A program made the position numbers and the translations under genes. Below, one piece after another: positions 25,449-33,260 of a stretch of 64,000 bases of DNA. The notes below the pieces were generated by a model. That model was given only the letters and a program-made list of their open reading frames with translations, was not told where the DNA came from and ran no database searches. This DNA is from Polycladomyces subterraneus (lineage in GTDB: Bacteria > Bacillota > Bacilli > Thermoactinomycetales > JIR-001), in assembly GCF_030433435.1 (NCBI RefSeq), contig NZ_JANRHH010000019.1:1-64000 (forward strand), written 5' to 3'. Numbering within the stretch: position 1 is the first letter of the stretch; every line of letters begins with the position of its first letter.

Positions 25449-25586
25449 CTGAACATAGTCAACACAAACTTTTTGCTGGTAGGGATCGTGGTCAGTTTAA
25501 TGACCGCGGTCAAAACTCTCCTAGAGATACGACAACTACTCATTCCCCCCAACAAACGAAAAAAGCCCCGCGCTCCCAAGCGTTAA
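25449..25586 (+). CDS. Candidate 45-aa single-span membrane protein
   Basis: A 46-codon frame whose product has one hydrophobic segment (FLLVGIVVSLMTAVKTLL, about 8-25) and a strongly basic tail (NKRKKPRAPKR). This is the layout of small membrane-acting toxins or holin-like peptides. AAAGGAGGTGA (25433-25442) lies about 7-9 bases before an apparent CTG start; no ATG/GTG/TTG in this frame fits better. The competing frame from the GTG at 25439 is hydrophilic and its start lies on the binding site. A terminator overlaps the stop codon, so it is probably a one-gene transcript. Similarity to a named family is not established. Confidence 0.4.
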   Translation: MNIVNTNFLLVGIVVSLMTAVKTLLEIRQLLIPPNKRKKPRAPKR

Positions 25587-25622
25587 GGTTGGCGCCTGCC
25601 TTGGGTAGTTAGGGCTTTTTTC
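25559..25622. terminator. Bidirectional terminator overlapping the small membrane ORF
   Basis: AAAAAAGCCC and AGGGCTTTTTT with inner CCCAAG/CTTGGG pairs form a long stem flanked by A and T runs on both sides, so it can act on either strand. Confidence 0.75.
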
Positions 25623-25682
25623 TATGGAGACTATCCAGCGACTGATCCGCATATGCGGCTATCGTGCGTACACTTGCTTGAT

Positions 25683-25731
25683 GGTCGAGAGGTTGGCCCG
25701 ATCTCTCGACCTGCTTTTATTTTATTTTATC
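25683..25731 (+). terminator. Second terminator downstream of the small membrane ORF
   Basis: GGTCGAGAG, an 11-base loop, CTCTCGACC and then a T-rich run (TTTTATTTTATTTT). It would end a 100-base transcript from 25623, possibly a small RNA, or back up the previous terminator. Confidence 0.7.
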
Positions 25732-25754
25732 TTTACGCAAACAATTCGTCATTA

Positions 25755-25886
25755 TTATTCCAACACAATGGCCTTTTGATACATTGGTAAATGGGATTGG
25801 ACCCACATTGTGGATTTTACTTGCCCAGTGTATTGCTGGGGTTTTTCTGTCCTCTTTTTGTTTTTGTTGCCGTACCCCTTACACAT
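25755..25886 (-). CDS. Small basic protein, 43 aa, unknown
   Basis: Starts MCKGYGNKNKKRTEKPQQYT and ends QKAIVLE. TAGGAGG lies 9 bases before the ATG, and it begins 20 bases after the stop of the coiled-coil gene upstream, so the two look co-transcribed. The lysine-rich N-terminus is its only clear feature. No family recognised; coding status rests on the binding site and operon position. Confidence 0.4.
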   Translation of the reverse strand: MCKGYGNKNKKRTEKPQQYTGQVKSTMWVQSHLPMYQKAIVLE

Positions 25887-25906
25887 CCTCCTGCGCCTCC
25901 TAGCTA

Positions 25907-26074
25907 TCAGAGATCCCCATCGGCTTTTGACTCGGCCCTAGCTTCGTCAATTTTTTTGTTCATTTTGTTCCGTTCTATCTCATGACGAATTTCCTCCAAC
26001 TCTATACGAGTAATTTCAATGATCTTGCCCAATTTCTCTATATACTCTTCGAGCTTTATATAACGATCTTTCAT
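25907..26074 (-). CDS. Small coiled-coil protein, 55 aa, unknown
   Basis: Starts MKDRYIKLEEYIEKLGKIIE and continues with ITRIELEEIRHEIERNK. Hydrophobic residues recur with heptad spacing, so residues about 5-45 should form one long amphipathic helix or coiled coil, ending in a short charged tail. AAAGGGGGC lies about 5 bases before the ATG. Codon use and the charged heptads look like a genuine gene, not chance. It may oligomerise or act as an adaptor; no function is claimed. It heads a two-gene minus-strand unit. Confidence 0.6.
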   Translation of the reverse strand: MKDRYIKLEEYIEKLGKIIEITRIELEEIRHEIERNKMNKKIDEARAESKADGDL

Positions 26075-26335
26075 AAAAGCCCCCTTTCTAAAGGATGGTA
26101 AGTAACTTGGCTAACTCCCTTCCGGTAAACAACAGATGTCCGTCTTGCATAAATAATTTTATTTATTTATCATTTTTAAAAATTATGTTAAATTAAAAAG
26201 CCATTATTCCAAGGGATCTGGTGAGATTTGTTATTGTTCACTAACGAAACCTTATATTTTACACGTATCTCGGACTAAACCCCTATTGATCAGAACAAAG
26301 GGTACGGCAACGATTCGGAAACTCTGGAAAAAGAG

Positions 26336-26482
26336 TGGTTGAATGTCACCAAGCTGTGCATTCAAAAACGCCAATGGATCCAGCCTTGCATCCATGCAGG
26401 TCACAACGGCAACTTTACGGGCAGGGGGTATTGGTAAATTCCCCTGATTGAACGGAAGACGTGTCGAAGAGGAAAAGAGCAA
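26336..26482 (-). pseudogene. Beta-carbonic anhydrase N-terminal fragment
   Basis: NQGNLPIPPARKVAVVTCMDARLDPLAFLNAQLGD, split across codons 12-46, contains the CxDxR zinc motif (CMDAR) of beta-carbonic anhydrases. Homology stops after LGDI, where HVIRNAGG would be expected, and the frame continues into unrelated sequence to 26252. The second zinc-ligand pair is absent, so it cannot be active. Confidence 0.65.
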
Positions 26483-26591
26483 AAGACGAGGAAGATGAAA
26501 AAAAGAGTATGCAAGCCAATGCGACTGGACTCATAGGATACTCCAAAGTAGCAGAGCACATAGATAAATGAGATTGAGGGGTAACAAAACG

Positions 26592-26774
26592 ATGCTGAGG
26601 AGAAGAACGCCCGCAAAAAAATCTGCTGAAGGAATTTATGTTCTAGACAAGGTGAAAATTGGTAAAGTGGATCAATGGGTGATGATCCGCGGTACAAACA
26701 AAAGCCATCCGGTTTTGTTATTTCTGCACGGTGGTCCCGGCGCGGCTCAGATCGGTTTTGCCCGCCCTTTTAAA
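26592..26774 (+). pseudogene. Alpha/beta hydrolase N-terminal fragment fused to integrase
   Basis: From the ATG after GAGGGG the frame encodes GIYVLDKVKIGKVDQW and VLLFLHGGPGAAQIG. The HGGPG oxyanion motif of proline-iminopeptidase-like hydrolases is clear. Homology ends at about residue 61 and the same frame runs straight into a tyrosine recombinase at KLEVSEQAQ. The catalytic Ser, Asp and His are missing. Confidence 0.65.
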
Positions 26775-27682
26775 AAGCTCGAAGTCTCAGAACAAGCTCA
26801 AGGGTGGATTGATCGTTTTGTTTCCGATCTGGAAGCCAAAGAGGATTTGAGTCCCAAGACGCTCAAGGAGTACGCTTCCGATCTCCGACACATCGCTGAT
26901 TGGTTTGAGGCGACATGGAACAGCCACAGGGAAGAGGAAACACTGTTTCATCCCGCGGGGATCGCCACAAAAACATTGATCCGGTATCGGGAGTACATGC
27001 ATCTGAACCAAAACCTAAAGCTGGCGACGATAAACCGGCGATTGAACACAGTGAAGCGATTTTTTGATTGGGCTCAGCAGACCGGCGTGGTGAAGATCGA
27101 TGTGGCGGATGCAGTGAAGCTGGTACCCGAGGAGAAGACGAGCCCTCAGCAGATGACGGATAAGGAAGAAGCAGACCTGGTGGCTGCCGTTCAACAACAC
27201 GGATCACTGCGGGGTCGGACGATTATTTTGCTTATGTTACATACGGGACTACGCACAATGGAGGTTTGCAACTTAAACCTGAGGATGTGACAATAGGGAA
27301 ACGGAGCGGGACACTTGTGGTACGCTCAGGGAAGCGAAACAAACAGCGGGAGGTGCCGCTTAACGCTACAGTCCGGGAATCATTGACCGTATACTTGGAC
27401 ACTTTGCCGGCCGACGTCGAGTACATGTTTTTGTCAGAAAAGACTGGGAAGCGCTTGACGGAACGAGCCCTGCGGCATTTGATCAAAAAATACATGCGTC
27501 TGGCCGGATTGGAGGGATTCAGTGCTCACGATCTTCGGCACCGGTTTGGGTACGTGATGCCTGAAAAAACGCCGCTACATCGGCTGGCACAAATCATGGG
27601 TCATGACAGTTTGGACACCACAATGATTTATATCCAGGCAACGCGAGAGGATCTTCAGGCTGAGGTGGAGAAAATTGCGTGA
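26775..27682 (+). pseudogene. Tyrosine recombinase (phage-integrase type), frameshifted
   Basis: A SAM-like N-terminal core-binding domain (LSPKTLKEYASDLRHIADWF; ATINRRLNTVKRFFDWA) and catalytic domain with Arg (HTGLRTMEVC), HxxR (AHDLRHRFG), His (IMGHDSLDTT) and the nucleophile Tyr (MIYIQAT). A 1-base frameshift near 27275-27285 separates MEVCNL from KPEDVTIGKRSG. The N-terminus is joined in frame to a hydrolase fragment, so the native start is also lost. All catalytic residues survive on paper, which points to recent inactivation. Confidence 0.8.
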
Positions 27683-27789
27683 CAGTGATGAACTGGGACT
27701 TGTGGTCAATATATTTACAATGGGCATGGTAAACATTGGTAACAAGAACCTTACGGTTCCCTAAGCGATCATTACCCTTTTTGCATTCA

Positions 27790-27870
27790 ACCCAAGAAGG
27801 AAAAGACGGTAAAGGAGATTTGCGTTAAACTGGAGTTTAGCAAATCGGTTCTGTATCGGGAGCTGCAGAA
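27790..27870 (+). pseudogene. Serine recombinase C-terminal HTH remnant
   Basis: KTVKEICVKLEFSKSVLYRE and the following LQKTGI match the C-terminal helix-turn-helix of resolvases/invertases (usual pattern TVKEICEILGISKATLYRYL). No catalytic domain is attached. It marks another mobile-element scar next to the sigma-54 promoter. Confidence 0.45.
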
Positions 27871-27955
27871 AACGGGAATAAACGTACACCATAGTTTAAA
27901 CCAAAAGATTCGTTTTCCTGAAGTTGTCCTCCCTAAGGCTCCTGCTTCCTCTGGC

Positions 27956-27972
27956 TGGCACATATCTTGCAT
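27956..27972 (+). promoter_or_regulatory. Sigma-54 (-24/-12) promoter of maoC
   Basis: TGGCAC-ATATC-TTGC is a perfect match to the sigma-54 consensus, with GG and GC 10 bases apart. It lies 43 bases before the maoC ATG, and the convergent neighbouring gene encodes a sigma-54 activator. The same promoter recurs at 46393. Confidence 0.88.
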
Positions 27973-28014
27973 TCATTCCCCGGTGCAATTGAAGAACGAA
28001 AGGGGATGGATGAA

Positions 28015-28449
28015 ATGTTTGACAAGTACTTTGAGGATTACGAGATCGGGGAGAAGTGGCGGTCTACCCGGGGACGGACGATCACAGAAGCGGATATTGT
28101 CAATTTCGCCTCATTCTCCGGGGATTGGTATCCTTTACACACGGATGCGGAGTGGGCGGAAAAGTCCCCTTTTCGCCGTCGGATCGCCCACGGCATGCTG
28201 GTCCTCTCCGCAGCTACAGGGCTGAATAAGATGGAGCCGGGGTATATCGCGGCCTTCTACGGGATGGATCAGGTCCGTTTCACCGCTCCCACCTTTATCG
28301 GGGACACTATTTATGTAGAAAACGAAGTGGTGGAAAAAACGGACAAGGGAAAACACGGGGTTGTTACCCTGTGTTCCGCGGTGAAAAAGCAGACAGGGGA
28401 GACGGCGGCGGTCTCCATCATGAAGGTTTTGATGTACAAGCGGCCCTAG
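28015..28449 (+). CDS. MaoC-family (R)-hydratase/dehydratase
   Basis: A 144-aa single hot-dog protein. It shows the MaoC/PhaJ signature: FEDYEIGEKW, FASFSGDWYPLHTD with the catalytic Asp and His, then RRIAHGMLVLS. It would hydrate or dehydrate an enoyl-CoA thioester. The ATG at 28015 has GAAAGGGG 9 bases upstream; earlier in-frame ATGs overlap that site. It is transcribed from a sigma-54 promoter and converges with the activator gene; the two stop codons share one CTAG. A truncated copy of its start lies at 46451. Confidence 0.9.
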   Translation: MFDKYFEDYEIGEKWRSTRGRTITEADIVNFASFSGDWYPLHTDAEWAEKSPFRRRIAHGMLVLSAATGLNKMEPGYIAAFYGMDQVRFTAPTFIGDTIYVENEVVEKTDKGKHGVVTLCSAVKKQTGETAAVSIMKVLMYKRP

Positions 28450-30575
28450 GTGAGACGATACTCCACTTCCGATTTAATGCCCAACTTGCGCATCTTGTAG
28501 TATAGGGTGGAACGGCTGACCCCCAGAAGCCGGGCGGCTTTCGTACGACTCCCCTTCGCTTCCTTCAGTGCCTCTAGGATGCAATGCCGCTCCCAGGACT
28601 CCTTGGACAGATGATAAGATGAAACATCTTCAGCCTTGGTTTTGTCCGAGGAGACGGCGGCATCCCGGACCGGGGCGAGCCGGATCTCTTCGGGCAGGTG
28701 CTCCGGCTCGATCCACCCTTCCAGCTCCATGTTCATAGCCCGCTCGATGACGTTTTCCAGCTGCCGTACGTTGCCGGGCCAAGAATAGACCTGTAGCAGC
28801 GAGAGGGCCTGGGGTGTAATCCCGATCACATGCTTGTTCATCTTCTTATTCAGCTTTTTGATCAGGTGTTCGCACAATACAGGAAAATCCCCCATCCGTT
28901 CCCGCAAAGGGGGGATATGGAGGTGGATCACGTTGATGCGGTAGTACAAATCTTCACGAAAGGATCCTTCCCTTACCATCTGCTCAAGGTTTTTGTTGGT
29001 CGCAGCGATGATGCGGACATCCACCTTCCGCGTCTTTACATCACCTACACGCTCAAACGCTTGTTCCTGCAGAACCCGCAGCAGTTTGGCCTGCAAGGAC
29101 AAAGGCATGTCCCCGATCTCGTCCAGAAAAAGAGTGCCTTTGTCCGCCAGTTCAAACTTCCCAGGCTTACCCCCGCGGCGCGCTCCGGTAAAGGCTCCCT
29201 CCGCATAGCCAAAAAACTCCGATTCCAACAGCTCAGCCGGGACGGCGGCACAATTCACCTTGATAAATTGCCCTGGTCGCCCCGACTCCCTGTGAATCGC
29301 TTCGGCAAACAGCTCCTTCCCCGTGCCGCTCTCCCCAGTAATGATAACGGTGGAGGCGCTCCTGGCTGCGAGGGAGGCTTCTTTTTTCAACCGTTCCATG
29401 GCCGGGTCCAAGCTGATGATACCGTTGAAGGCATCCGAATGGCGAGTGATCCGCTGGTATTGATCCCGGTAATAATCGCGCTCGCTTTCTAGCTGCTCGA
29501 TGCGGCGGAACACGTTTCTCCACTGTTCCAGCTGGTGGAATATTATCTTGGCGATGACTCCCAGGTGCTTACCCGAGCGGATGATGGGCTCCTGGATGAA
29601 TACACAGGTCTTTCCCCGGACCGTCTTGACCTCCCGTTTGATTTTTAGCTGGTGCATTGCGGTCTCCAGCGAACACTCTGGGACGACTTCCGACCAGGGC
29701 TTGCCCCTGACTTCTTCCATTTTCAGGTCAAATAGATCTAAAAAAGCATCGTTGGCCACCGCGATTCTTCCATGGGTGTCAGTGATAATGATTCCGTCAT
29801 AGGACTGGGCGACGGCGTGCTGCAGTGTGTGCTGTAAATTTTTCGTGCTTTCCAGCTCTTGTGCGATGGCTTCCAAGGCGGTGACATCCTGCAGCACCGC
29901 CATCGCGCCCCCTCTTTCTTCGAAATAGGAGATGGGGATGAAGGAAGCGATGACGGTGTTTTGCCCGATTTTTTTTTGTCGGGGTTTTGCCAAAGCGCGG
30001 TCCACCAACGTCTTTTCCAAATCCGGACCCAATTCGGGAAAACAACGGTGGATCGTCTCCCCGATGACCGCCTTTCGGGATATGCCAAACATGCTTTCGG
30101 CGGCGTGATTGAAGATGACGACACGCAGATTGCTGTCGATGGCGATTACGCCATCCTGCAGGTGTTCTATCAGACTGGTCAGCTGGTTCACAAGCAGCTC
30201 ACTGTGATGCAGAAACCCGCGGATGATGTCTGATTTGCCCATGGTCCCCTGCACCCGTCCCCCTTCGTCCACCACGACACCGTGACCCACGTCGTTAGAA
30301 AGGAGGACATCCTTGGCTTTATGGATGGTAGCCTTGGCGTCCAAAGTAACCACTTCTTTGCGGATGAGGGGTGTGATAGAGGAGTTTAGGTCAGCTCCTT
30401 TTAAAAGGGCACGGTATAAGGCGTATTTGCTGACGATGCCGACCAGCTTGTCCCTCTCGTCCAACACACAGGCAATGTCCAAACGGTGCTTTAAAAAGGC
30501 TTTCAGCACATCGGAAACCTTGTGGTAAGAGCGCAATACGATCGGTTGCTGCATGTAATCGTCTGCGATTTTCAC
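28446..30575 (-). CDS. Sigma-54-dependent activator (CBS-PAS-AAA+-Fis)
   Basis: A 709-aa enhancer-binding protein. Order: a CBS-domain pair (about 1-125), two PAS-like sensory domains (about 130-350, with AVIDSNLRVVIFNHAAESMF-type cores), the AAA+ domain (about 370-610) with Walker A GESGTGKE, the sigma-54-contacting GAFTGA loop and Walker B GTLFLDEIGD, and a C-terminal Fis HTH (TKAARLLGVSRSTLYYKM). CBS domains suggest sensing of an adenosyl ligand, fitting an acyl-CoA pathway. The second GTG (30575) was chosen because GGGGGG lies 8 bases before it. It should activate the -24/-12 promoters of maoC and the divergent ligase operon. Confidence 0.93.
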   Translation of the reverse strand: MKIADDYMQQPIVLRSYHKVSDVLKAFLKHRLDIACVLDERDKLVGIVSKYALYRALLKGADLNSSITPLIRKEVVTLDAKATIHKAKDVLLSNDVGHGVVVDEGGRVQGTMGKSDIIRGFLHHSELLVNQLTSLIEHLQDGVIAIDSNLRVVIFNHAAESMFGISRKAVIGETIHRCFPELGPDLEKTLVDRALAKPRQKKIGQNTVIASFIPISYFEERGGAMAVLQDVTALEAIAQELESTKNLQHTLQHAVAQSYDGIIITDTHGRIAVANDAFLDLFDLKMEEVRGKPWSEVVPECSLETAMHQLKIKREVKTVRGKTCVFIQEPIIRSGKHLGVIAKIIFHQLEQWRNVFRRIEQLESERDYYRDQYQRITRHSDAFNGIISLDPAMERLKKEASLAARSASTVIITGESGTGKELFAEAIHRESGRPGQFIKVNCAAVPAELLESEFFGYAEGAFTGARRGGKPGKFELADKGTLFLDEIGDMPLSLQAKLLRVLQEQAFERVGDVKTRKVDVRIIAATNKNLEQMVREGSFREDLYYRINVIHLHIPPLRERMGDFPVLCEHLIKKLNKKMNKHVIGITPQALSLLQVYSWPGNVRQLENVIERAMNMELEGWIEPEHLPEEIRLAPVRDAAVSSDKTKAEDVSSYHLSKESWERHCILEALKEAKGSRTKAARLLGVSRSTLYYKMRKLGIKSEVEYRLT

Positions 30576-30609
30576 CTGATTCACCCCCCAGAATATTCAT
30601 TATAATCAT

Positions 30610-30654
30610 ACAACTGTGTAAATTATAACACATTTGTCTGATTGTTTGTACAAA
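30610..30654. promoter_or_regulatory. Enhancer (upstream activating) palindromes for the sigma-54 activator
   Basis: ACAACTGTGT...ACACATTTGT (30610-30637; 8 of 10 arm positions match) and the perfect TTTGTACAAA (30645-30654) lie between the divergent activator and ligase genes, 30-75 bases upstream of the -24 element. The first palindrome is conserved in the decayed copy at 46208-46235 while flanking bases drifted, which supports function. Confidence 0.6.
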
Positions 30655-30681
30655 TGAGGCCCCACTTTTCCCCTTGAAGTA

Positions 30682-30699
30682 TTGGCATGGTTTATGCGT
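30682..30699 (+). promoter_or_regulatory. Sigma-54 promoter of the acyl-CoA operon
   Basis: TTGGCATGGTTTATGC: GG (30684-30685) and GC (30696-30697) with the required 10-base gap. It lies about 40 bases before the ligase ATG and is conserved in the decayed duplicate at 46142-46164. Confidence 0.82.
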
Positions 30700-30737
30700 A
30701 TAACATAGGGCGAAAGTGTCTTTAGGGAGGGAGTTCA

Positions 30738-32264
30738 ATGAATGTGGCCGCCGGAATCCGTCGGGCGGTGAAAGCGTTTTCTAATCAAACCGCCCTGCGT
30801 ATGGAAAATGAGCAGATCACCTACGCAGGGCTGGAGGAGAGGGCAAACGCCGTCGCCGCCTACCTGCGATCCAAGGGTTTTCGCGAAGGGGATAAACTGG
30901 GGGTTTATCTACCGAACTGCCCGGATTATCTAATTTTGCTGTACGCAACCTGGATCCTTGGCGGTGTGGCGGTTCCCCTGAATTACCGTTTTCATGGGAA
31001 GTCACTGCGCTTTGTGCTGGAGGATGCGGAAATTAAATGGCTGGTCACAACGGAAGGGGATATTACACGGCTGAAGGGGCTGACAGATGCCCTCCGCCTG
31101 CTCCTGTTGGAAAAAGACCTGACTCATATTTACCGCCAGTCGGCGGAAGAGATCCCGATCTGCCCCAAGCGGGACGATGAGGACGCGATGTTGATGTACA
31201 CCAGCGGCACCACGGGGTTGCCAAAAGGAGTACGGCAGACCCACCGCAATAACAGCTCTTCGGTGGAGATGGTCATCGACGCCTGGGATCTCACCCATAA
31301 GGATCACCTCTTGCTCCCGATCCCCATGTTCCACGTCGGGGGGTTGCAATGTTCCACCCTTCCGACCCTGTTTACTGGCGGCACCATCAGTTTTCTTCCC
31401 AAGTGGGATGCCAAAGCGTGGCTTGTGGCCAGCCGGAACGAAAAGGTGACCTGGAGTGGTTTGGTGACTACGATGCTGGTGGATGTCGCTAACTATTTAA
31501 AGGCTCATCCCGAAGAAAAAGAGCCACTTTCCTCTTACCGGTTTATCGTTTTCGGTGGATCGGCGACTCCTATGGAAATAATATCCTTTTTAGAGCGGGA
31601 ATTGGGGACGCCTTTGATCGAGCTCTACGGCCAGACGGAGACGACGGGGCTTTCCATCACCTACTGTACGGGGGAGAAGACCCTCCCGGGTTTCATGGGT
31701 AGGGCCATGGAACAGGTGATACAGGCTAAGGTGATCACTCCCGGGGAAGAACACGTCATTTTGCCGGGGATGGATGAAACCGGCTTCCTGTACGTCAAAG
31801 GGGATACCGTCACCCCCGGCTATTGGAAGCGGGAGGATTTGAACGAAAAACGATTGAAAGACGGCTGGCTGAAGACGGGGGATTTGGTCCAATGGGACAA
31901 AAACCGATATTTTCGCTATGTGGACCGGTTGGATGACATGATCATCTCCGGAGGTGAAAACGTCTACCCCAAGGAGGTGGAAAACGTCCTCTCTCAACAT
32001 CCAAAGGTCTTGGAGGTGGCAGTAATCGGAACCCCCCACCCCCGTTGGGTCCAACAGGTGACAGCCGTGATCGTCCCTGGAGGAGTAGGGGTGACGGTAG
32101 AGGAGATTCAACGCTTTTGCCACGACCGCCTGCCCGGCTACAAATGCCCCAAACGCATCGAGTTGCTGAAAGCGTTGCCCCGCACAGGGAGCGGTAAGGT
32201 GGACAAACGGCGGCTGAAAGAAATGTTTAAGGAGGATAAAGATCGAAGATTCAGTCACATATGA
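30738..32264 (+). CDS. Acyl-CoA ligase (AMP-forming)
   Basis: A 508-aa ANL-superfamily enzyme activating a carboxylic acid with ATP and CoA. Motifs: P-loop LMYTSGTTGLPKGV, adenine site ELYGQTETTG, hinge-side MIISGGENVYPKE and the C-terminal catalytic Lys in RTGSGKVDKRR. The substrate is not readable. It is first gene of the sigma-54-driven operon (GGGAGGGAG before the ATG) and overlaps the next gene by 4 bases. A degraded relative of its first 65 codons lies at 45913-46107. Confidence 0.93.
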   Translation: MNVAAGIRRAVKAFSNQTALRMENEQITYAGLEERANAVAAYLRSKGFREGDKLGVYLPNCPDYLILLYATWILGGVAVPLNYRFHGKSLRFVLEDAEIKWLVTTEGDITRLKGLTDALRLLLLEKDLTHIYRQSAEEIPICPKRDDEDAMLMYTSGTTGLPKGVRQTHRNNSSSVEMVIDAWDLTHKDHLLLPIPMFHVGGLQCSTLPTLFTGGTISFLPKWDAKAWLVASRNEKVTWSGLVTTMLVDVANYLKAHPEEKEPLSSYRFIVFGGSATPMEIISFLERELGTPLIELYGQTETTGLSITYCTGEKTLPGFMGRAMEQVIQAKVITPGEEHVILPGMDETGFLYVKGDTVTPGYWKREDLNEKRLKDGWLKTGDLVQWDKNRYFRYVDRLDDMIISGGENVYPKEVENVLSQHPKVLEVAVIGTPHPRWVQQVTAVIVPGGVGVTVEEIQRFCHDRLPGYKCPKRIELLKALPRTGSGKVDKRRLKEMFKEDKDRRFSHI

Positions 32265-33256
32265 GCGGCAACCTGTGGAAGGTGCTGGTTCAATCGGGGG
32301 ACCGTGTGGAAGCGGGGCAGGAAGTGGCCATTTTAGAATCAATGGAGATTCCGGTGACGGCGGAAACCGCTGGAAGGGTGAAGGAAGTCAGCAAGCAGGA
32401 AGGGGAATTCGTCCAGGAGGGCGATACCCTCTTCATCTGGAAATCGATTGAGGGAAAGGGGGATTTCATATTGGATTTTCGTGAAATTGCCGTCGTCGTT
32501 GACGGATATATCGCCACCGTAGAGCTCAATCTCCCCGAATACCGCAACCCCTTGACCAACCGCATGGTGGAGGAGTTGATCCACGCGATCCGGGCCCTTG
32601 ACGTAGATCAGGAAGTGCGGGTGATTGTGCTGACGGGACGGGGCTCCGCCTTTTGCGCCGGGGGGGATATCAAGGAGTTTAAGAAAAACCTCTCCAAGCC
32701 CGCCCCACAGCTGTACGACGAAGCCTTGTGGTCCAACCAACTGTTTGAGCTAGGGGCAGTGGTGCGGACGCCGTTGATCGCCTCGGTGAACGGCCCGGCC
32801 CTCGGGGGCGGATGCGGACTGGTTGCCATGTGTCACATGGCCATCGCCTCGGATCAGGCCCAATTCGGCACCACAGAGTTGAAGCTGGGCCTCGTCCCAT
32901 TTGTCATTCTGCCCTGGATCCGGAGGGCTGTGGGGGAAAAGAATGCCTTGGAGATGATGCTTACGGCGGAGGTCTTCTCCGCAGAGCGAGCCAGGGAGTT
33001 GGGCCTGGTACAGCGGGTGGTGCCCCACGACCGCTTAAGGGAGGAGACACGGAAAGTGGCGGAACAAATCGCCTCCTACAGCCCCTTATCGCTGAGGCTG
33101 GGCCTTGACGCCTTTTTCTCCACGAAGCAGATGGGCCTGAAAGAGTCCTTCAACTACTTGGGCAATTTACGCATGGTCTCCTTTATGAGCGAAGACCTTC
33201 GGGAAGGGGCGACTGCCTTTCTGGAAAAACGGCAACCGGTGTGGAAGGGACGGTGA
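32261..33256 (+). CDS. Biotinyl-domain / enoyl-CoA hydratase fusion, acceptor lysine missing
   Basis: A 331-aa fusion. Residues 1-68 are a biotin/lipoyl carrier domain like B. subtilis YngHB (MSGNLWKVLVQSGDRVEAGQ). The swivelling-loop motif, normally ESMKMEIP, reads ESMEIP at 26-31: two residues including the biotinylated Lys are gone, consistent with a 6-base deletion between ATG-AAA-ATG repeats. Residues about 75-331 are a crotonase: GRGSAFCAGGDIKEF and GPALGGGCGLV build the oxyanion hole. In Yng/Liu-type operons these are two separate genes, so a lost stop codon may have fused them. The hydratase part looks intact; the carrier part should be non-functional for carboxylation. Confidence 0.88.
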   Translation: MSGNLWKVLVQSGDRVEAGQEVAILESMEIPVTAETAGRVKEVSKQEGEFVQEGDTLFIWKSIEGKGDFILDFREIAVVVDGYIATVELNLPEYRNPLTNRMVEELIHAIRALDVDQEVRVIVLTGRGSAFCAGGDIKEFKKNLSKPAPQLYDEALWSNQLFELGAVVRTPLIASVNGPALGGGCGLVAMCHMAIASDQAQFGTTELKLGLVPFVILPWIRRAVGEKNALEMMLTAEVFSAERARELGLVQRVVPHDRLREETRKVAEQIASYSPLSLRLGLDAFFSTKQMGLKESFNYLGNLRMVSFMSEDLREGATAFLEKRQPVWKGR

Positions 33257-33260
33257 ACGA

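Noticed and set aside
26568-27290. A 240-codon continuous frame as a genuine gene
   Set aside because: It joins a hydrolase N-terminus to a frameshifted integrase; neither half is complete, so it was treated as a chimera of pseudogenes.
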